Assembly (NCBI GenBank): GCA_934230965.1
Contig: CAKQFW010000023.1
Location: 1 to 15,943, forward strand
Source of the DNA: an uncultured Prevotella sp.
Lineage (GTDB): Bacteria > Bacteroidota > Bacteroidia > Bacteroidales > Bacteroidaceae
Direction: 5' to 3'
Length of the DNA: 15,943 bases
Shown here: piece after piece, positions 1 to 7,513 of the stretch
How positions within the stretch are numbered: position 1 is the first letter of the stretch
Layout: each line of letters opens with the position of its first letter
Translations under genes and position numbers: made by a program
The notes under the pieces: model-generated
Told to the model about the DNA's origin: nothing
Databases searched by the model: none
The model's input: the letters and a program-made list of their open reading frames with translations, nothing else

Positions 1-165
1 ACTTCTGTACATAAGATATCTTGGCATAGGCCTCTGTTGTCGTAACATTCTTATGTCCAAGGTAACGCTGCACTACCATAATGCTTGCTCCTGCGTCGAG
101 CTGCAGACAAACGAAGCTGTGCCAGGCGACATAGATAGTTATATGCTAGGTTATCTCCGCATCTT
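1..165 (-). pseudogene. Tyrosine recombinase (integrase), C-terminal catalytic remnant
   Basis: Read on the minus strand, this stretch encodes the end of a tyrosine recombinase catalytic domain. The box is recognisable as HITIYVAWHSF, followed by a helix ending in YLGHKNVTTTEAYAKIS. In the family the box is HxxR, then LGH, then the nucleophilic Tyr. Here the HxxR positions read Y-V-A-W, so the His and the second catalytic Arg are both replaced. The LGH histidine and the Tyr of EAYAKI remain. An in-frame TAG lies at 148-146, a few codons before the box. CAT to TAT, CGG to TGG and CAG to TAG would each be a single C-to-T change. The reading frame differs from that of the N-terminal piece next to it, and the fragment runs off position 1. 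This is a dead integrase end. Confidence is high that it derives from an integrase and moderate on the details of decay. Confidence 0.8.
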
Positions 166-498
166 TTAGCCATTCTTCCTGTCTCTCAACCACTTGAAGT
201 AAGTAAGGAGATCTCCCTTCATCTTTTCCTTGTCGAAGAAATTATAATGTTCGTTGACGATAGCCCCGAAGCAACGGTAGCGTATAGCCTCCGCTTTTGT
301 TGTAAGGTTGAGGTCGTACTTCTGCTCCATCTGGTTCTTCGGCATGGCATAGATATAGATATTGACAACAAGCGACTCCTGGCGAATAACCTTCATCGTG
401 TTCTCGTCACAATAGCCAGGATAATAGTCAAGACCACTCTGTGATGCTGTGGATGTTAACGGCAGTACCGACGAACTCATCAATATGCCGTTGATCAA
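166..498 (-). pseudogene. Tyrosine recombinase, N-terminal arm/SAM-like remnant
   Basis: An open stretch of 110 codons resembles the N-terminal region of Bacteroidetes site-specific integrases. The recognisable elements are LDYYPG near residue 22, VNIYIYAMPKNQMEQKY in the middle, a KAEAIRYRC helix, then NEHYNFFDKEKMKGDLLTYFK, the typical end of the arm-binding domain and start of the core-binding domain. It then stops, and the C-terminal catalytic remnant follows at once in another frame. About 230 residues normally present between the two pieces, including the first catalytic Arg, are absent. The only starts available are TTG at 498 and ATG at 480, and the first ~20 residues do not resemble an integrase start. 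I read both pieces as one internally deleted integrase gene. The assignment is from memory of the family, not a search. Confidence 0.65.
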
Positions 499-501
499 GT
501 C

Positions 502-684
502 CTACAGTCTTTTCTTCCTAAGACGTTTTACCTCTGCCTGACAATCCTCAGAACAGTATGTCTGCATACTGCACCTTGGCACGAATGTCTTACCACTATA
601 CTCACATTTTCTTGTAGGTCTCATACTCTTTGTTATTGCCTTGTTGGACTTTATCCTTCGTTTTCTCGCCACGGCATAGCTCAA
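502..684 (-). CDS. Small zinc-ribbon-like basic protein, possibly degraded
   Basis: A 60-codon frame opens at a TTG at 684; an ATG at 624 would give 40 residues. The product is very basic and has the pattern CEYSGKTF ... YCSEDCQ. This is the layout of the short zinc ribbons often coded on Bacteroidetes mobile elements, usually CxxC-GKxF ... YCSxxC. The second cysteine of the first pair is Ser30 here. Cys27, Cys38, Cys44 and Cys48 remain, so metal binding would need Cys38 to substitute. It ends three bases before the integrase remnant begins, in the same orientation, so it was probably cargo or a regulator of the same element. No promoter is evident on this strand. It may be non-functional. 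Confidence 0.35.
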   Translation of the reverse strand: MSYAVARKRRIKSNKAITKSMRPTRKCEYSGKTFVPRCSMQTYCSEDCQAEVKRLRKKRL

Positions 685-699
685 TCAAGTTTTGCTCTA

Positions 700-717
700 T
701 TCGTTTGGCTTAACGAA
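700..717. promoter_or_regulatory. Inverted repeat upstream of the response-regulator promoter
   Basis: TTCGTT (700-705) and AACGAA (712-717) are perfect inverted arms around a 6-base centre. The site lies 13 bases upstream of the proposed -33 element. It could be an operator or a small hairpin; only the symmetry is seen. Confidence 0.3.
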
Positions 718-729
718 AACGTTCAAATA

Positions 730-769
730 TTTTGCTGTATCGGTTTTTATTTCTTACTTTTGCTGTATC
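730..769 (+). promoter_or_regulatory. Bacteroidetes-type promoter inside a 12-bp direct repeat
   Basis: TTTG at 731-734 and TACTTTTG at 755-762 fit the Bacteroidetes consensus TTTG / TAnnTTTG with a 20-bp spacer. Transcription should start near 768-770, leaving a leader of about 18 bases before the ATG at 787. The same bases contain a perfect 12-bp direct repeat, TTTTGCTGTATC, at 730-741 and 758-769. Each copy includes the TTTG of one promoter element. This placement excludes a TTG at 760 as the start of the downstream gene. Confidence 0.7.
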
Positions 770-786
770 AGAAAACGAAATTACAC

Positions 787-2127
787 ATGACGAAGAAAGG
801 AACGCTATTGATTGTTGACGACAATCGCGCCATACTTACAGCTGTTAAGATGCTTGCCGAGAGCGAGTTTGCTACGGTTGAAACCATTACCACTCCAGCG
901 TCGTTGCCCGCCCGCTTGCGCGAGCTGAAGCCAGATGTGGTGCTGCTCGATATGAACTTTCGTAGTGGCATGAACACTGGTGGCGAGGGGCTGTTTTGGC
1001 TTGGCGAGACGCGACGCCTGAGTGCTTCTACCGAGGTGGTGCTGTTTACAGCCTATGCCGACATAGACCTTGCGGTGAGAGGAATAAAAGAGGGTGCCGC
1101 CGACTTTATTGTAAAGCCGTTTGACAACAAGCGTTTGCTCGACACCCTGTGTGCCGCTCGTGATAAACATGCGCCGAAGTCAAAGGAACTGCCTACCGAT
1201 ACTGCGGGCGCCATGTTATGGGGCAGCAGCCGAGCCATGCAGCAGCTGCGCCTTGTGGTAGAGAAGGTGGCGGCCACCGATGCTAACATCTTGATAACGG
1301 GTGAGAACGGTACGGGCAAAGAGGTGCTGGCGCGCGAGATACACCGCCTGTCGCATCGTGCCTCGGCCCCCATGATGCCCATTGATATGGGTGCGGTGAG
1401 CGAGACGCTTTTTGAAAGCGAACTGTTCGGACATGTGAAGGGTGCCTTTACCGATGCCAAGGCCGATAAGCCTGGTAAAATGGAGCTGGCCGAGGGTGGC
1501 ACGCTGTTTCTTGACGAGATAGGCAATCTGTCGTATGCTCTTCAGGCTAAGTTGCTTACGGCTTTGCAGCGCCGCAGCATTGTGCCCGTGGGAGGCAGCA
1601 AACCTATAAACATAGATGTAAGGCTGATATGTGCCACCAATCGCGACCTCGACCGTATGGTGATTGATGGCCACTTTCGCGAAGACTTGCTCTACCGCAT
1701 CAACACCATACGTCTGCATCTGCCACCGCTGCGCGAGCGGCGCGATGATATTGTGCCACTGGCTCAGCGCTTCATGCAGCGCTATGCCACTATATATAAT
1801 AAGGTGGGAATGACGCTCTCGGCCGAAGCTGAACAAAAGCTGATGGCGCTGCCGTGGCATGGCAACATACGCCAACTGCAACATGCCGTTGTACGTGCCG
1901 TGATAATGGCCGATGCCGACACCATTGTCGCCGACGATATTGACGATGGCAGCGTGGCCACTCAGCCAACAGAGCCTGCCGAACCCCTACAAACGCTGGA
2001 CGATATGGAACGCCAGATGATAGAGCGTGCCATGACCGACTGCAGTGGAAATATGTCAGCGGTGGCGGCTCGGCTGGGCATCTCAAGACAAACGTTGTAT
2101 AACAAGATAAAACGTTACGGGCTATGA
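787..2127 (+). CDS. Sigma-54-dependent response regulator, NtrC family
   Basis: This 446-residue cytoplasmic transcription activator would turn on sigma-54 promoters when phosphorylated. The receiver domain (about 5-125) has the acidic pair Asp11/Asp12, phospho-acceptor Asp55 in VVLLDMNF, Thr88 and Lys110. The AAA+ domain (about 142-370) has Walker A GENGTGKE at 172-179, the sigma-54 contact loop GAFTDA at 219-224, Walker B LFLDE at 240-244 and the arginine-finger region FREDLLYR at 297-304. A Fis-type helix-turn-helix closes the protein (about 415-446). All key residues are present. GAFTDA instead of GAFTGA is, from memory, usual in Bacteroidetes homologues. I chose the ATG at 787 because upstream codons lie in the promoter. 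The stop overlaps the kinase start by ATGA, so the two are translationally coupled. The regulated genes cannot be told from the window. Confidence 0.92.
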   Translation: MTKKGTLLIVDDNRAILTAVKMLAESEFATVETITTPASLPARLRELKPDVVLLDMNFRSGMNTGGEGLFWLGETRRLSASTEVVLFTAYADIDLAVRGIKEGAADFIVKPFDNKRLLDTLCAARDKHAPKSKELPTDTAGAMLWGSSRAMQQLRLVVEKVAATDANILITGENGTGKEVLAREIHRLSHRASAPMMPIDMGAVSETLFESELFGHVKGAFTDAKADKPGKMELAEGGTLFLDEIGNLSYALQAKLLTALQRRSIVPVGGSKPINIDVRLICATNRDLDRMVIDGHFREDLLYRINTIRLHLPPLRERRDDIVPLAQRFMQRYATIYNKVGMTLSAEAEQKLMALPWHGNIRQLQHAVVRAVIMADADTIVADDIDDGSVATQPTEPAEPLQTLDDMERQMIERAMTDCSGNMSAVAARLGISRQTLYNKIKRYGL

Positions 2128-3278
2128 TAACACTCTCAACTATAATAGTGCTGGCACTGATACTTGTGGGCACTGTGCTGTATGTGCGGCTGTGGCTGCA
2201 CTATAGGCGCAACATACGTAAAGTGAGGTTCATGTTTGATGCGATAGATAATGTCGACTTCTCATTCAATTTTCCTACACAACACATTGGGCACGACGAG
2301 AAGTTGCTGAACCAATCGCTTAACCGCATCAAACTTATTTTAGAACATGCCCGTGATGAGGCTGTGGCGCAAGAGAAATATTATGAGCAGATAATGGATG
2401 CGGCTGGCACTGCCCTGTTAGTGGTAGATGATTTTGGCCATATTCTGCAACATAACAAGGCGGCCACCACACTGCTGCAACGCGAAACGCTAACCCACAT
2501 CGACCAGGTGAAAGAACGCTTGAACGATGGATCGCTGGCGCTGCGCGAAACTTATACCACGCTGCGTGGTAGCCGTGTGCGCATAATAGCCCTTAGCGAT
2601 ATTAATGGCGAACTGGCTAACCGCGAGGTAGACTCGTGGATAAAGCTCATACGCGTGCTGACGCATGAGATTATGAACACGATAACACCCATCACCTCGC
2701 TCAGCGAAACGCTATTGAAACATGCCGAGGGCGAGCAGCGTGAGGGACTTGAAACCATCAATAGAACGGGTAGCGAATTGATAACCTTTGTTGAAAACTA
2801 TCGGCGTTTTACGCATGTGCCACAACCTCAACCCAAGCTGTTTTACGTAAAACCTTTTGTCGAGCGCATGGCACACTTGGCTTCGCACCCCGTAACGGTG
2901 AATGTAATGCCCGCCGACCTGTTGGCCTATGCCGATGAGGGATTGATGGGGCGCGTGGTAACGAACCTGTTGAAAAACGCTGGAGAAGCAATTGATGCAC
3001 AAGAGGTTGATACGACGGCTATCGATGCTTTGCCCCAAATATGGGTGAACGCCTATACGGGCGATGACGACTCGGTGGTGATTGACGTATGTAACAACGC
3101 TGGGCTGATTGATGCCGATGTGGCGCAACATATCTTCGTGCCGTTTTTCACTACGAAAAACAATGGTAGTGGAGTGGGGCTTCCCCTCTCGCGACAGATC
3201 ATGCGCGTGAGCGGTGGCACCCTACAACTGATACAAGATGCGCAGAAGGGCGTGGTGACTTTCAGAATGAAATTATAG
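2124..3278 (+). CDS. Membrane-anchored sensor histidine kinase, NtrY/NtrB-like
   Basis: This 384-residue kinase is presumably the partner of the upstream activator. It has one N-terminal membrane segment (about 3-24), then a cytoplasmic linker, then a PAS-like region (about 85-160) with LLVVDDFGHILQHNKAA. The phospho-acceptor is His181 in VLTHEIMNTITP. The ATPase domain shows the N-box around Asn281/Asn285 (NLLKNAGEA), an F-box FFTTK at 341-345 and the glycine-rich GSGVGLPLS at 348-356. The G1 position reads CNNAGLI where DxGxG is common; from memory, Bacteroidetes kinases of this class often have NN here. No periplasmic sensing domain is present, so the signal is probably cytoplasmic or membrane-derived, through the PAS-like region. 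The ATG at 2124 overlaps the stop of the regulator gene by four bases. Signal unknown. Confidence 0.9.
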   Translation: MITLSTIIVLALILVGTVLYVRLWLHYRRNIRKVRFMFDAIDNVDFSFNFPTQHIGHDEKLLNQSLNRIKLILEHARDEAVAQEKYYEQIMDAAGTALLVVDDFGHILQHNKAATTLLQRETLTHIDQVKERLNDGSLALRETYTTLRGSRVRIIALSDINGELANREVDSWIKLIRVLTHEIMNTITPITSLSETLLKHAEGEQREGLETINRTGSELITFVENYRRFTHVPQPQPKLFYVKPFVERMAHLASHPVTVNVMPADLLAYADEGLMGRVVTNLLKNAGEAIDAQEVDTTAIDALPQIWVNAYTGDDDSVVIDVCNNAGLIDADVAQHIFVPFFTTKNNGSGVGLPLSRQIMRVSGGTLQLIQDAQKGVVTFRMKL

Positions 3279-3452
3279 ATTTTTCTTTCGTAAAGTACCC
3301 GTCAATGAGTGTGGCTTAAGGCAGAAATAGAAAAATACATAGCATTTTTATAATATTATTTATGTTTTTTTGTTATTATTCTATACGGTAGACAAGTTTT
3401 TGTTTGCTGGTAGCCTACCAAAAAGGTGTGGCGATACAGAAGTAACAATGCT
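3279..3452. other. AT-rich intergenic region with a 13-bp palindrome
   Basis: This 174-bp gap separates the kinase gene from the flippase gene. It is rich in A and T and holds no convincing terminator. TATGTTTT at 3361-3368 matches seven of eight bases of a Bacteroidetes -7 element but lacks a -33 partner. TGGTAG-C-CTACCA at 3408-3420 is a perfect palindrome around one base, about 33 bp before the chosen start, and might be an operator. No gene is visible here. Confidence 0.4.
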
Positions 3453-4928
3453 ATGGGTAAGAAACCAAACAATTATACACACATATTTAAATATACTGGC
3501 GTGTTTGGCGGCATACAGGGGCTGAACATACTTGTGGGACTGGTGCGCAATAAACTGGTGGCGCTATTGCTGGGACCACAGGGTATGGGACTGGTGGCGC
3601 TGTTCAACTCGTCGGTGAAGCTGCTGAACGACTCTACCAATCTGGGATTGCCCATGAGCGCGGTAAGAAAAATAGCCGATGCCTATGAAAATGGTCAGGA
3701 GGCCGACACCGCGCGTATGGTGCAACTGGTGCGCTCGTGGTGTTTGCTCACGGCACTGGTGGGCACACTGCTGTGCTGCTGCTTGAGCACGGTGCTGGAT
3801 GCGTGGACCTTTTCTTGGGGAAACCACGTATTGCACTTTGTGTTTCTCTCGCCACTGGTAGGACTGATGGCTGTGACGGGTGGCGAGATGGCGGTGCTGA
3901 AAGGCATACGCCAACTGGGACAACTGGCTCGCATCTCGGTGTATAATGTGCTGGCCGCCACAGCGTTGTCGGTGCCCATCTACTGGTACTTTGGCGAAAA
4001 GGGCATTGTGCCCTCGCTGGTGCTGGTGGGCGCTATGCAGATGGCGCTGACGGTATGGTTCTCGTGCCGACATTTTAGGTATAGGGTATCGCTGAATTTG
4101 GGCTTTTTGAGTCAGGGTATCGACATCGTAAAGTTAGGATTGGCCTTTGTACTGGCTGGCGTGGTGGGTAGCGGTGCAGATTTTTTGATACGCTCGTGGT
4201 TAAACTATCATGCCTCGGTGGCTATGGTGGGTTTGTTTAATGCGGGCTATATGCTGGCGGTAACCTATGCTGGCATGGTGTTTACAGCTCTCGAGTCAGA
4301 CTATTTTCCGCGTCTGTCGGCCATTAGTGCGCAGCGAGTGGAGTTGTGCCGACTGGTAAACTCGCAAACCGAGGTGTCGCTCATTATGATTACGCCCTTG
4401 CTGGTGGCCCTCATTGTGGGCATACCTATCTTGCTGCCCCTGTTGTTTAGTACTAAGTTTTTGCCTGTGGCAGGTATGATACAGGTCTCGGCGCTGTCTA
4501 TGTTCTGCAAGGCTTTGTATCTGCCCGTTGAATATATACCCTTGGCAAAAGGCGACTCGCGCTCTTACTTCTTCCTTGAGTTGATTAACGATGTGTGCAT
4601 GGTTACGGCCGTGCTGGTGGGTTTCAACTTCTTTGGCTTGAAAGGGGCTGGCTACGGACTGCTGGCTTCAGCGGCAGTAGAGATGGTGGTGTCGTATCTG
4701 TATGTGCGCTATAAATATGGCTTTATCTTGTCGGCGGCGTTGCTCCGCACCATAGCTTGTTTTGCGCCTTGGCCCTTGGCCGCATTTTTGCTCACGTTCT
4801 TGCAAGTGGGGTGGGCTTACTGGCTGATAGGTGGGATGCTGCTGACGGTGGTGTCGGTGCTGGCCGCGCGTACTATTAACGAAAAATCGGAGGTATGGAA
4901 AAGGATAAAGCAGAAGTTAGGACGCTAA
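3453..4928 (+). CDS. Polysaccharide/O-antigen flippase, Wzx-like (MOP superfamily)
   Basis: This 491-residue polytopic membrane protein probably flips lipid-linked oligosaccharides across the inner membrane for lipopolysaccharide or a related surface glycan. The N-terminus, GVFGGIQGLNILVGLVRNKL at about 17-35 followed by LLGPQGMGL, is the characteristic first helix and loop of this group. Hydrophobic segments follow along the whole length, roughly 12-14 in number, and the C-terminus is basic (KRIKQKLGR). Length fits the family. The ATG at 3453 is chosen because conserved sequence begins soon after; a GTG at 3426 in frame would add nine residues. Its last 34 bases overlap the glycosyltransferase gene, which argues for one transcript and coupled translation. 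The exact substrate cannot be inferred. Other MOP-family roles, such as an exopolysaccharide exporter, remain possible. Confidence 0.85.
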   Translation: MGKKPNNYTHIFKYTGVFGGIQGLNILVGLVRNKLVALLLGPQGMGLVALFNSSVKLLNDSTNLGLPMSAVRKIADAYENGQEADTARMVQLVRSWCLLTALVGTLLCCCLSTVLDAWTFSWGNHVLHFVFLSPLVGLMAVTGGEMAVLKGIRQLGQLARISVYNVLAATALSVPIYWYFGEKGIVPSLVLVGAMQMALTVWFSCRHFRYRVSLNLGFLSQGIDIVKLGLAFVLAGVVGSGADFLIRSWLNYHASVAMVGLFNAGYMLAVTYAGMVFTALESDYFPRLSAISAQRVELCRLVNSQTEVSLIMITPLLVALIVGIPILLPLLFSTKFLPVAGMIQVSALSMFCKALYLPVEYIPLAKGDSRSYFFLELINDVCMVTAVLVGFNFFGLKGAGYGLLASAAVEMVVSYLYVRYKYGFILSAALLRTIACFAPWPLAAFLLTFLQVGWAYWLIGGMLLTVVSVLAARTINEKSEVWKRIKQKLGR

Positions 4929-5914
4929 CAGCACAGCCCATCGTGTTTACTGTTATTGTGGCGGTGTATAACGCACAGCACACTATAGATAGGTGCATAC
5001 AATCGCTGATGCAGCAGACACTTGAAGCCTTTGAAGTGATTTGTGTTGATGATATGTCGGCCGATAATTCACTTGAACAGCTGGCTCGTTATGCATTGGT
5101 TGACAATAGAATACGTATTGTTTCTTTAAGTAAAAATCGTGGACCTGCCCATGCTCGTAATGTGGCGTTGAGCAAAGCCCGTGGGCAGTATGTGTGTTTC
5201 TTGGATAGCGACGACTGGATGTCGGCCGATGCCTTGCAACAGGCTGCCGACTGCTTTGCGCGCCATAACGATACCGACTGTGTGCTCTTCCGAGTGGTGA
5301 ACGTAGAAGAGGATGGAAGAGAACACGACTATCAGATGGTGCCCCAACGGTATGATGGGCGCACGGCCTTCATTTATAGCCTCACATGGGCGCTGCATGG
5401 CTGCTATGCGGTGAGAACAGCGCTGCACAAAGCGGTGCCTTATGATGAGACGTGCCGCACCTATAGCGATGATAATACTACGCGCATGCACTATTTGCGC
5501 AGCCGATATGTAGATTGCTGCCAAGGGGTGTATTATTATTGGCAGCACTCGGGCTCTATTACACATACACAGGGACTATCGCGTTTCGATTATTTGAAGG
5601 CAACGGCCAGTATGCGTAGGCAAATTATTGAGGCTCAGCAGCCAGAAGATATTGTGGCGCGCTATGAGGCGGTGCGGTGGCTGGTGGTGGTCGACTGCTT
5701 CGGCTACTATTGTAAACACAAAGGTGGTTGGACGCGCGGTGAACGCCTACGAGCCCTTGCAATGTTACGGGCCGCATGGCGCGATATACACTTTCATCAG
5801 GTGGCTTCACGGTATAAATGTAAGTTGGGATATAGGCCCTTTAGTGCTTCTTGGCGTTGGTTTTACTTGCAAGAACGTCTCTATTTCTTCTTGAAACGAT
5901 TGGTTGGACGCTGA
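4895..5914 (+). CDS. Glycosyltransferase family 2
   Basis: This 339-residue enzyme is predicted to transfer a sugar from a nucleotide-sugar donor onto a growing surface glycan at the cytoplasmic side of the membrane. The GT-A fold begins at FTVIVAVYNA (18-27). The nucleotide-binding VDD is at 51-53, KNRGPAHARN at 80-89 is typical of the family, and the metal-binding DxD is DSD at 104-106 in FLDSDDW. The C-terminal third is rich in Tyr, Trp and Arg and may sit on the membrane surface; no clear transmembrane helix is seen. The ATG at 4895 lies inside the 3' end of the flippase gene, giving a 34-bp overlap and suggesting the two work on the same glycan. Sugar and linkage specificity cannot be told. 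Confidence 0.9.
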   Translation: MEKDKAEVRTLTAQPIVFTVIVAVYNAQHTIDRCIQSLMQQTLEAFEVICVDDMSADNSLEQLARYALVDNRIRIVSLSKNRGPAHARNVALSKARGQYVCFLDSDDWMSADALQQAADCFARHNDTDCVLFRVVNVEEDGREHDYQMVPQRYDGRTAFIYSLTWALHGCYAVRTALHKAVPYDETCRTYSDDNTTRMHYLRSRYVDCCQGVYYYWQHSGSITHTQGLSRFDYLKATASMRRQIIEAQQPEDIVARYEAVRWLVVVDCFGYYCKHKGGWTRGERLRALAMLRAAWRDIHFHQVASRYKCKLGYRPFSASWRWFYLQERLYFFLKRLVGR

Positions 5915-5961
5915 AAACCTTGACAAGGGGTATGAAAATAGCGTTAAACGTGTGAAAAATG

Positions 5962-6003
5962 TTTGGCCCTTTCTTTTTATTTCGATAATATTTATTACCT
6001 TTG
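5962..6003 (+). promoter_or_regulatory. Probable promoter of nhaD
   Basis: TACCTTTG at 5996-6003 is a full match to the Bacteroidetes -7 consensus TAnnTTTG. The -33 element is weak: TTTG at 5962-5965 is too far (30 bp), while a T-run at 5973-5978 has about the right spacing. Transcription would begin near 6010, about 40 bases before the nhaD ATG. The rest of the 135-bp gap (5915-6049) holds nothing else I can support, and no terminator follows the glycosyltransferase gene. Confidence 0.5.
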
Positions 6004-6049
6004 CCCGTGCATTAACCACACACAGTATTAACATCGTAACCAAGATCGG

Positions 6050-7438
6050 ATGACTTTTATTATACTTGCCATAATGGTGATGGGATATCTTCTTATAGCT
6101 ACTGAGAAGGTGACGAACATCAACAAAAGTGCCGTAGCCATTTTTATCGGCACGGTAGGGTGGGTGCTTTATCTTTGCTATGGCTCTGACTATGTGCAAA
6201 GTCAACATCTAGGCGAGTATGCATCTTTTCTTCAAGGCGATGCCTCTACTGGGCTGGCAGCCAAGCAGTTTATTGCTCAGAATGTTTTTCTGAAATATGT
6301 GGGAAAAGCCGCTGAAATAGTGCTCTTCCTTTTGGCTACGATGTCGATTGTAGAAATCTTACAAAACAATGGCTGCTTTGATTTTCTCTTGCAGCTGATG
6401 CGTACCCGCAGTAGCAAACGTTTGCTGTGGATGACCGCGGCCATCACGTTCTTACTCTCGGTAAATCTTGATAACCTCACCACCACGGTGATGATGCTTA
6501 CTTTGATGCATAAGGTGGTGGAAGGACGCCGTAACCGTATGATTTATGGTAGTGTGATTGTGGTGTCGGCCAACTGTGGCGGTGCACTGACGGTGATAGG
6601 TGACCCTACAGGACTGGTGCTGTGGAATATGGGTGCCGTGACAGCCACTAATTTCTCGATGGCACTGTTGGCGCCTTGCTTGATAGCATGGCTGTTGCCT
6701 GTGTGGTGGATAGGGCGTAGCTTGCCAGAGCGCATTGAAACGCAGTGGGTTACCTTGCCTTATCGTGGCGATGATACTAATCTTAAGGTGTGGCAGCGTG
6801 CGCTGATGCTGTTTGTGGGCATTGGCGGACTGTGGTTCATACCTACTTTTCATAACATTACTCGTTTGAGCCCCTTCTTGGGTGCCTTCTGTGTGCTGGC
6901 TGTGCTGAGCATCGTTAACGAGGTGGTTAACCGTAAGTTGCTGAAAACGGGCGACAATACAAATCGCCGAATTCCGCGTGTGTTGCAGTATGGCGTTATA
7001 CAGACAATGCTGTTTGTGATGGGCGTAATGCTGGCTATGGGCGTGATGACCGAGACGGGCATCGTGGCTTGGATAGCACAATTCTTAGAAAAAGAGGTAC
7101 ATAATGTGTGGCTATTGGGAACAATGACGGGTGTGATGAGCTTGGTGGTAGACGAGTTTATGTCGGCCATGAGTATGATTTCGCTCTTTCCTGTAGCCGA
7201 GACAGGTTCAACATTACAACATTTGGGTGCTGATTTTGCTCAGAACGGCCTCTATTGGAAAATTGTGGCTTACGCCTCGGCCATGGGCAGTAACGTGCTT
7301 GGCATTGGCTCGATGTGCGGCTTAGCTTACATGAAGACTGAACGTGTGCGCGTAAACTGGTATTTCCGCAACGTGGGTATGAAATGTGTGGTAGGCGCAC
7401 TGATAGGCCTGGCCGTTATGTGGGCGATGAATTTGTGA
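6050..7438 (+). CDS. nhaD: Na+/H+ antiporter, NhaD type
   Basis: This 462-residue inner-membrane antiporter of the ion transporter superfamily should exchange cytoplasmic Na+ (or Li+) for external H+. About 11-12 hydrophobic segments are seen. The first half carries the family motif NLDNLTTT at 139-146 and SANCGGALTVIGDPT at 173-187. The second half repeats the pattern with VVDEF at 366-370 and MGSNVLGIGSMCGL near 412-424. The second motif reads Asp-Glu where I expect Asp-Asn-Val-Pro, a possible change in ion handling. The ATG at 6050 lies about 45 bases after a -7 element. The gene is 75 bp upstream of pfkA and may be cotranscribed with it. Its place next to the ATP synthase operon fits a role in coupling Na+ and H+ gradients. 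The NhaD assignment is strong; direct measurement would be needed for ion preference. Confidence 0.88.
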   Translation: MTFIILAIMVMGYLLIATEKVTNINKSAVAIFIGTVGWVLYLCYGSDYVQSQHLGEYASFLQGDASTGLAAKQFIAQNVFLKYVGKAAEIVLFLLATMSIVEILQNNGCFDFLLQLMRTRSSKRLLWMTAAITFLLSVNLDNLTTTVMMLTLMHKVVEGRRNRMIYGSVIVVSANCGGALTVIGDPTGLVLWNMGAVTATNFSMALLAPCLIAWLLPVWWIGRSLPERIETQWVTLPYRGDDTNLKVWQRALMLFVGIGGLWFIPTFHNITRLSPFLGAFCVLAVLSIVNEVVNRKLLKTGDNTNRRIPRVLQYGVIQTMLFVMGVMLAMGVMTETGIVAWIAQFLEKEVHNVWLLGTMTGVMSLVVDEFMSAMSMISLFPVAETGSTLQHLGADFAQNGLYWKIVAYASAMGSNVLGIGSMCGLAYMKTERVRVNWYFRNVGMKCVVGALIGLAVMWAMNL

Positions 7439-7513
7439 TAAACAGTGAGTGAACAAAAGAAAGAGCGAATAACAAATCAATAAAATATATAAAGACATAT
7501 ACATTATTATATT

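Noticed and set aside
760..786. Upstream TTG start that would lengthen the response regulator by nine residues
   Set aside because: The TTG lies inside the -7 element and before the expected transcription start; the receiver domain begins properly from ATG 787.
1216..1884. 222-codon open frame on the minus strand inside the response-regulator gene
   Set aside because: It is opposite an intact, motif-complete gene, its product resembles no protein family, and its composition mirrors the coding strand.
3426..3452. GTG start for the flippase
   Set aside because: The added residues (WRYRSNNA) do not look like the family N-terminus, and ATG 3453 is close to the first conserved helix; it cannot be fully excluded.
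5920..5930. CCTTGACAAGG palindrome after the glycosyltransferase gene as a terminator
   Set aside because: The arms are separated by one base so no hairpin can close well, and no T-tract follows.
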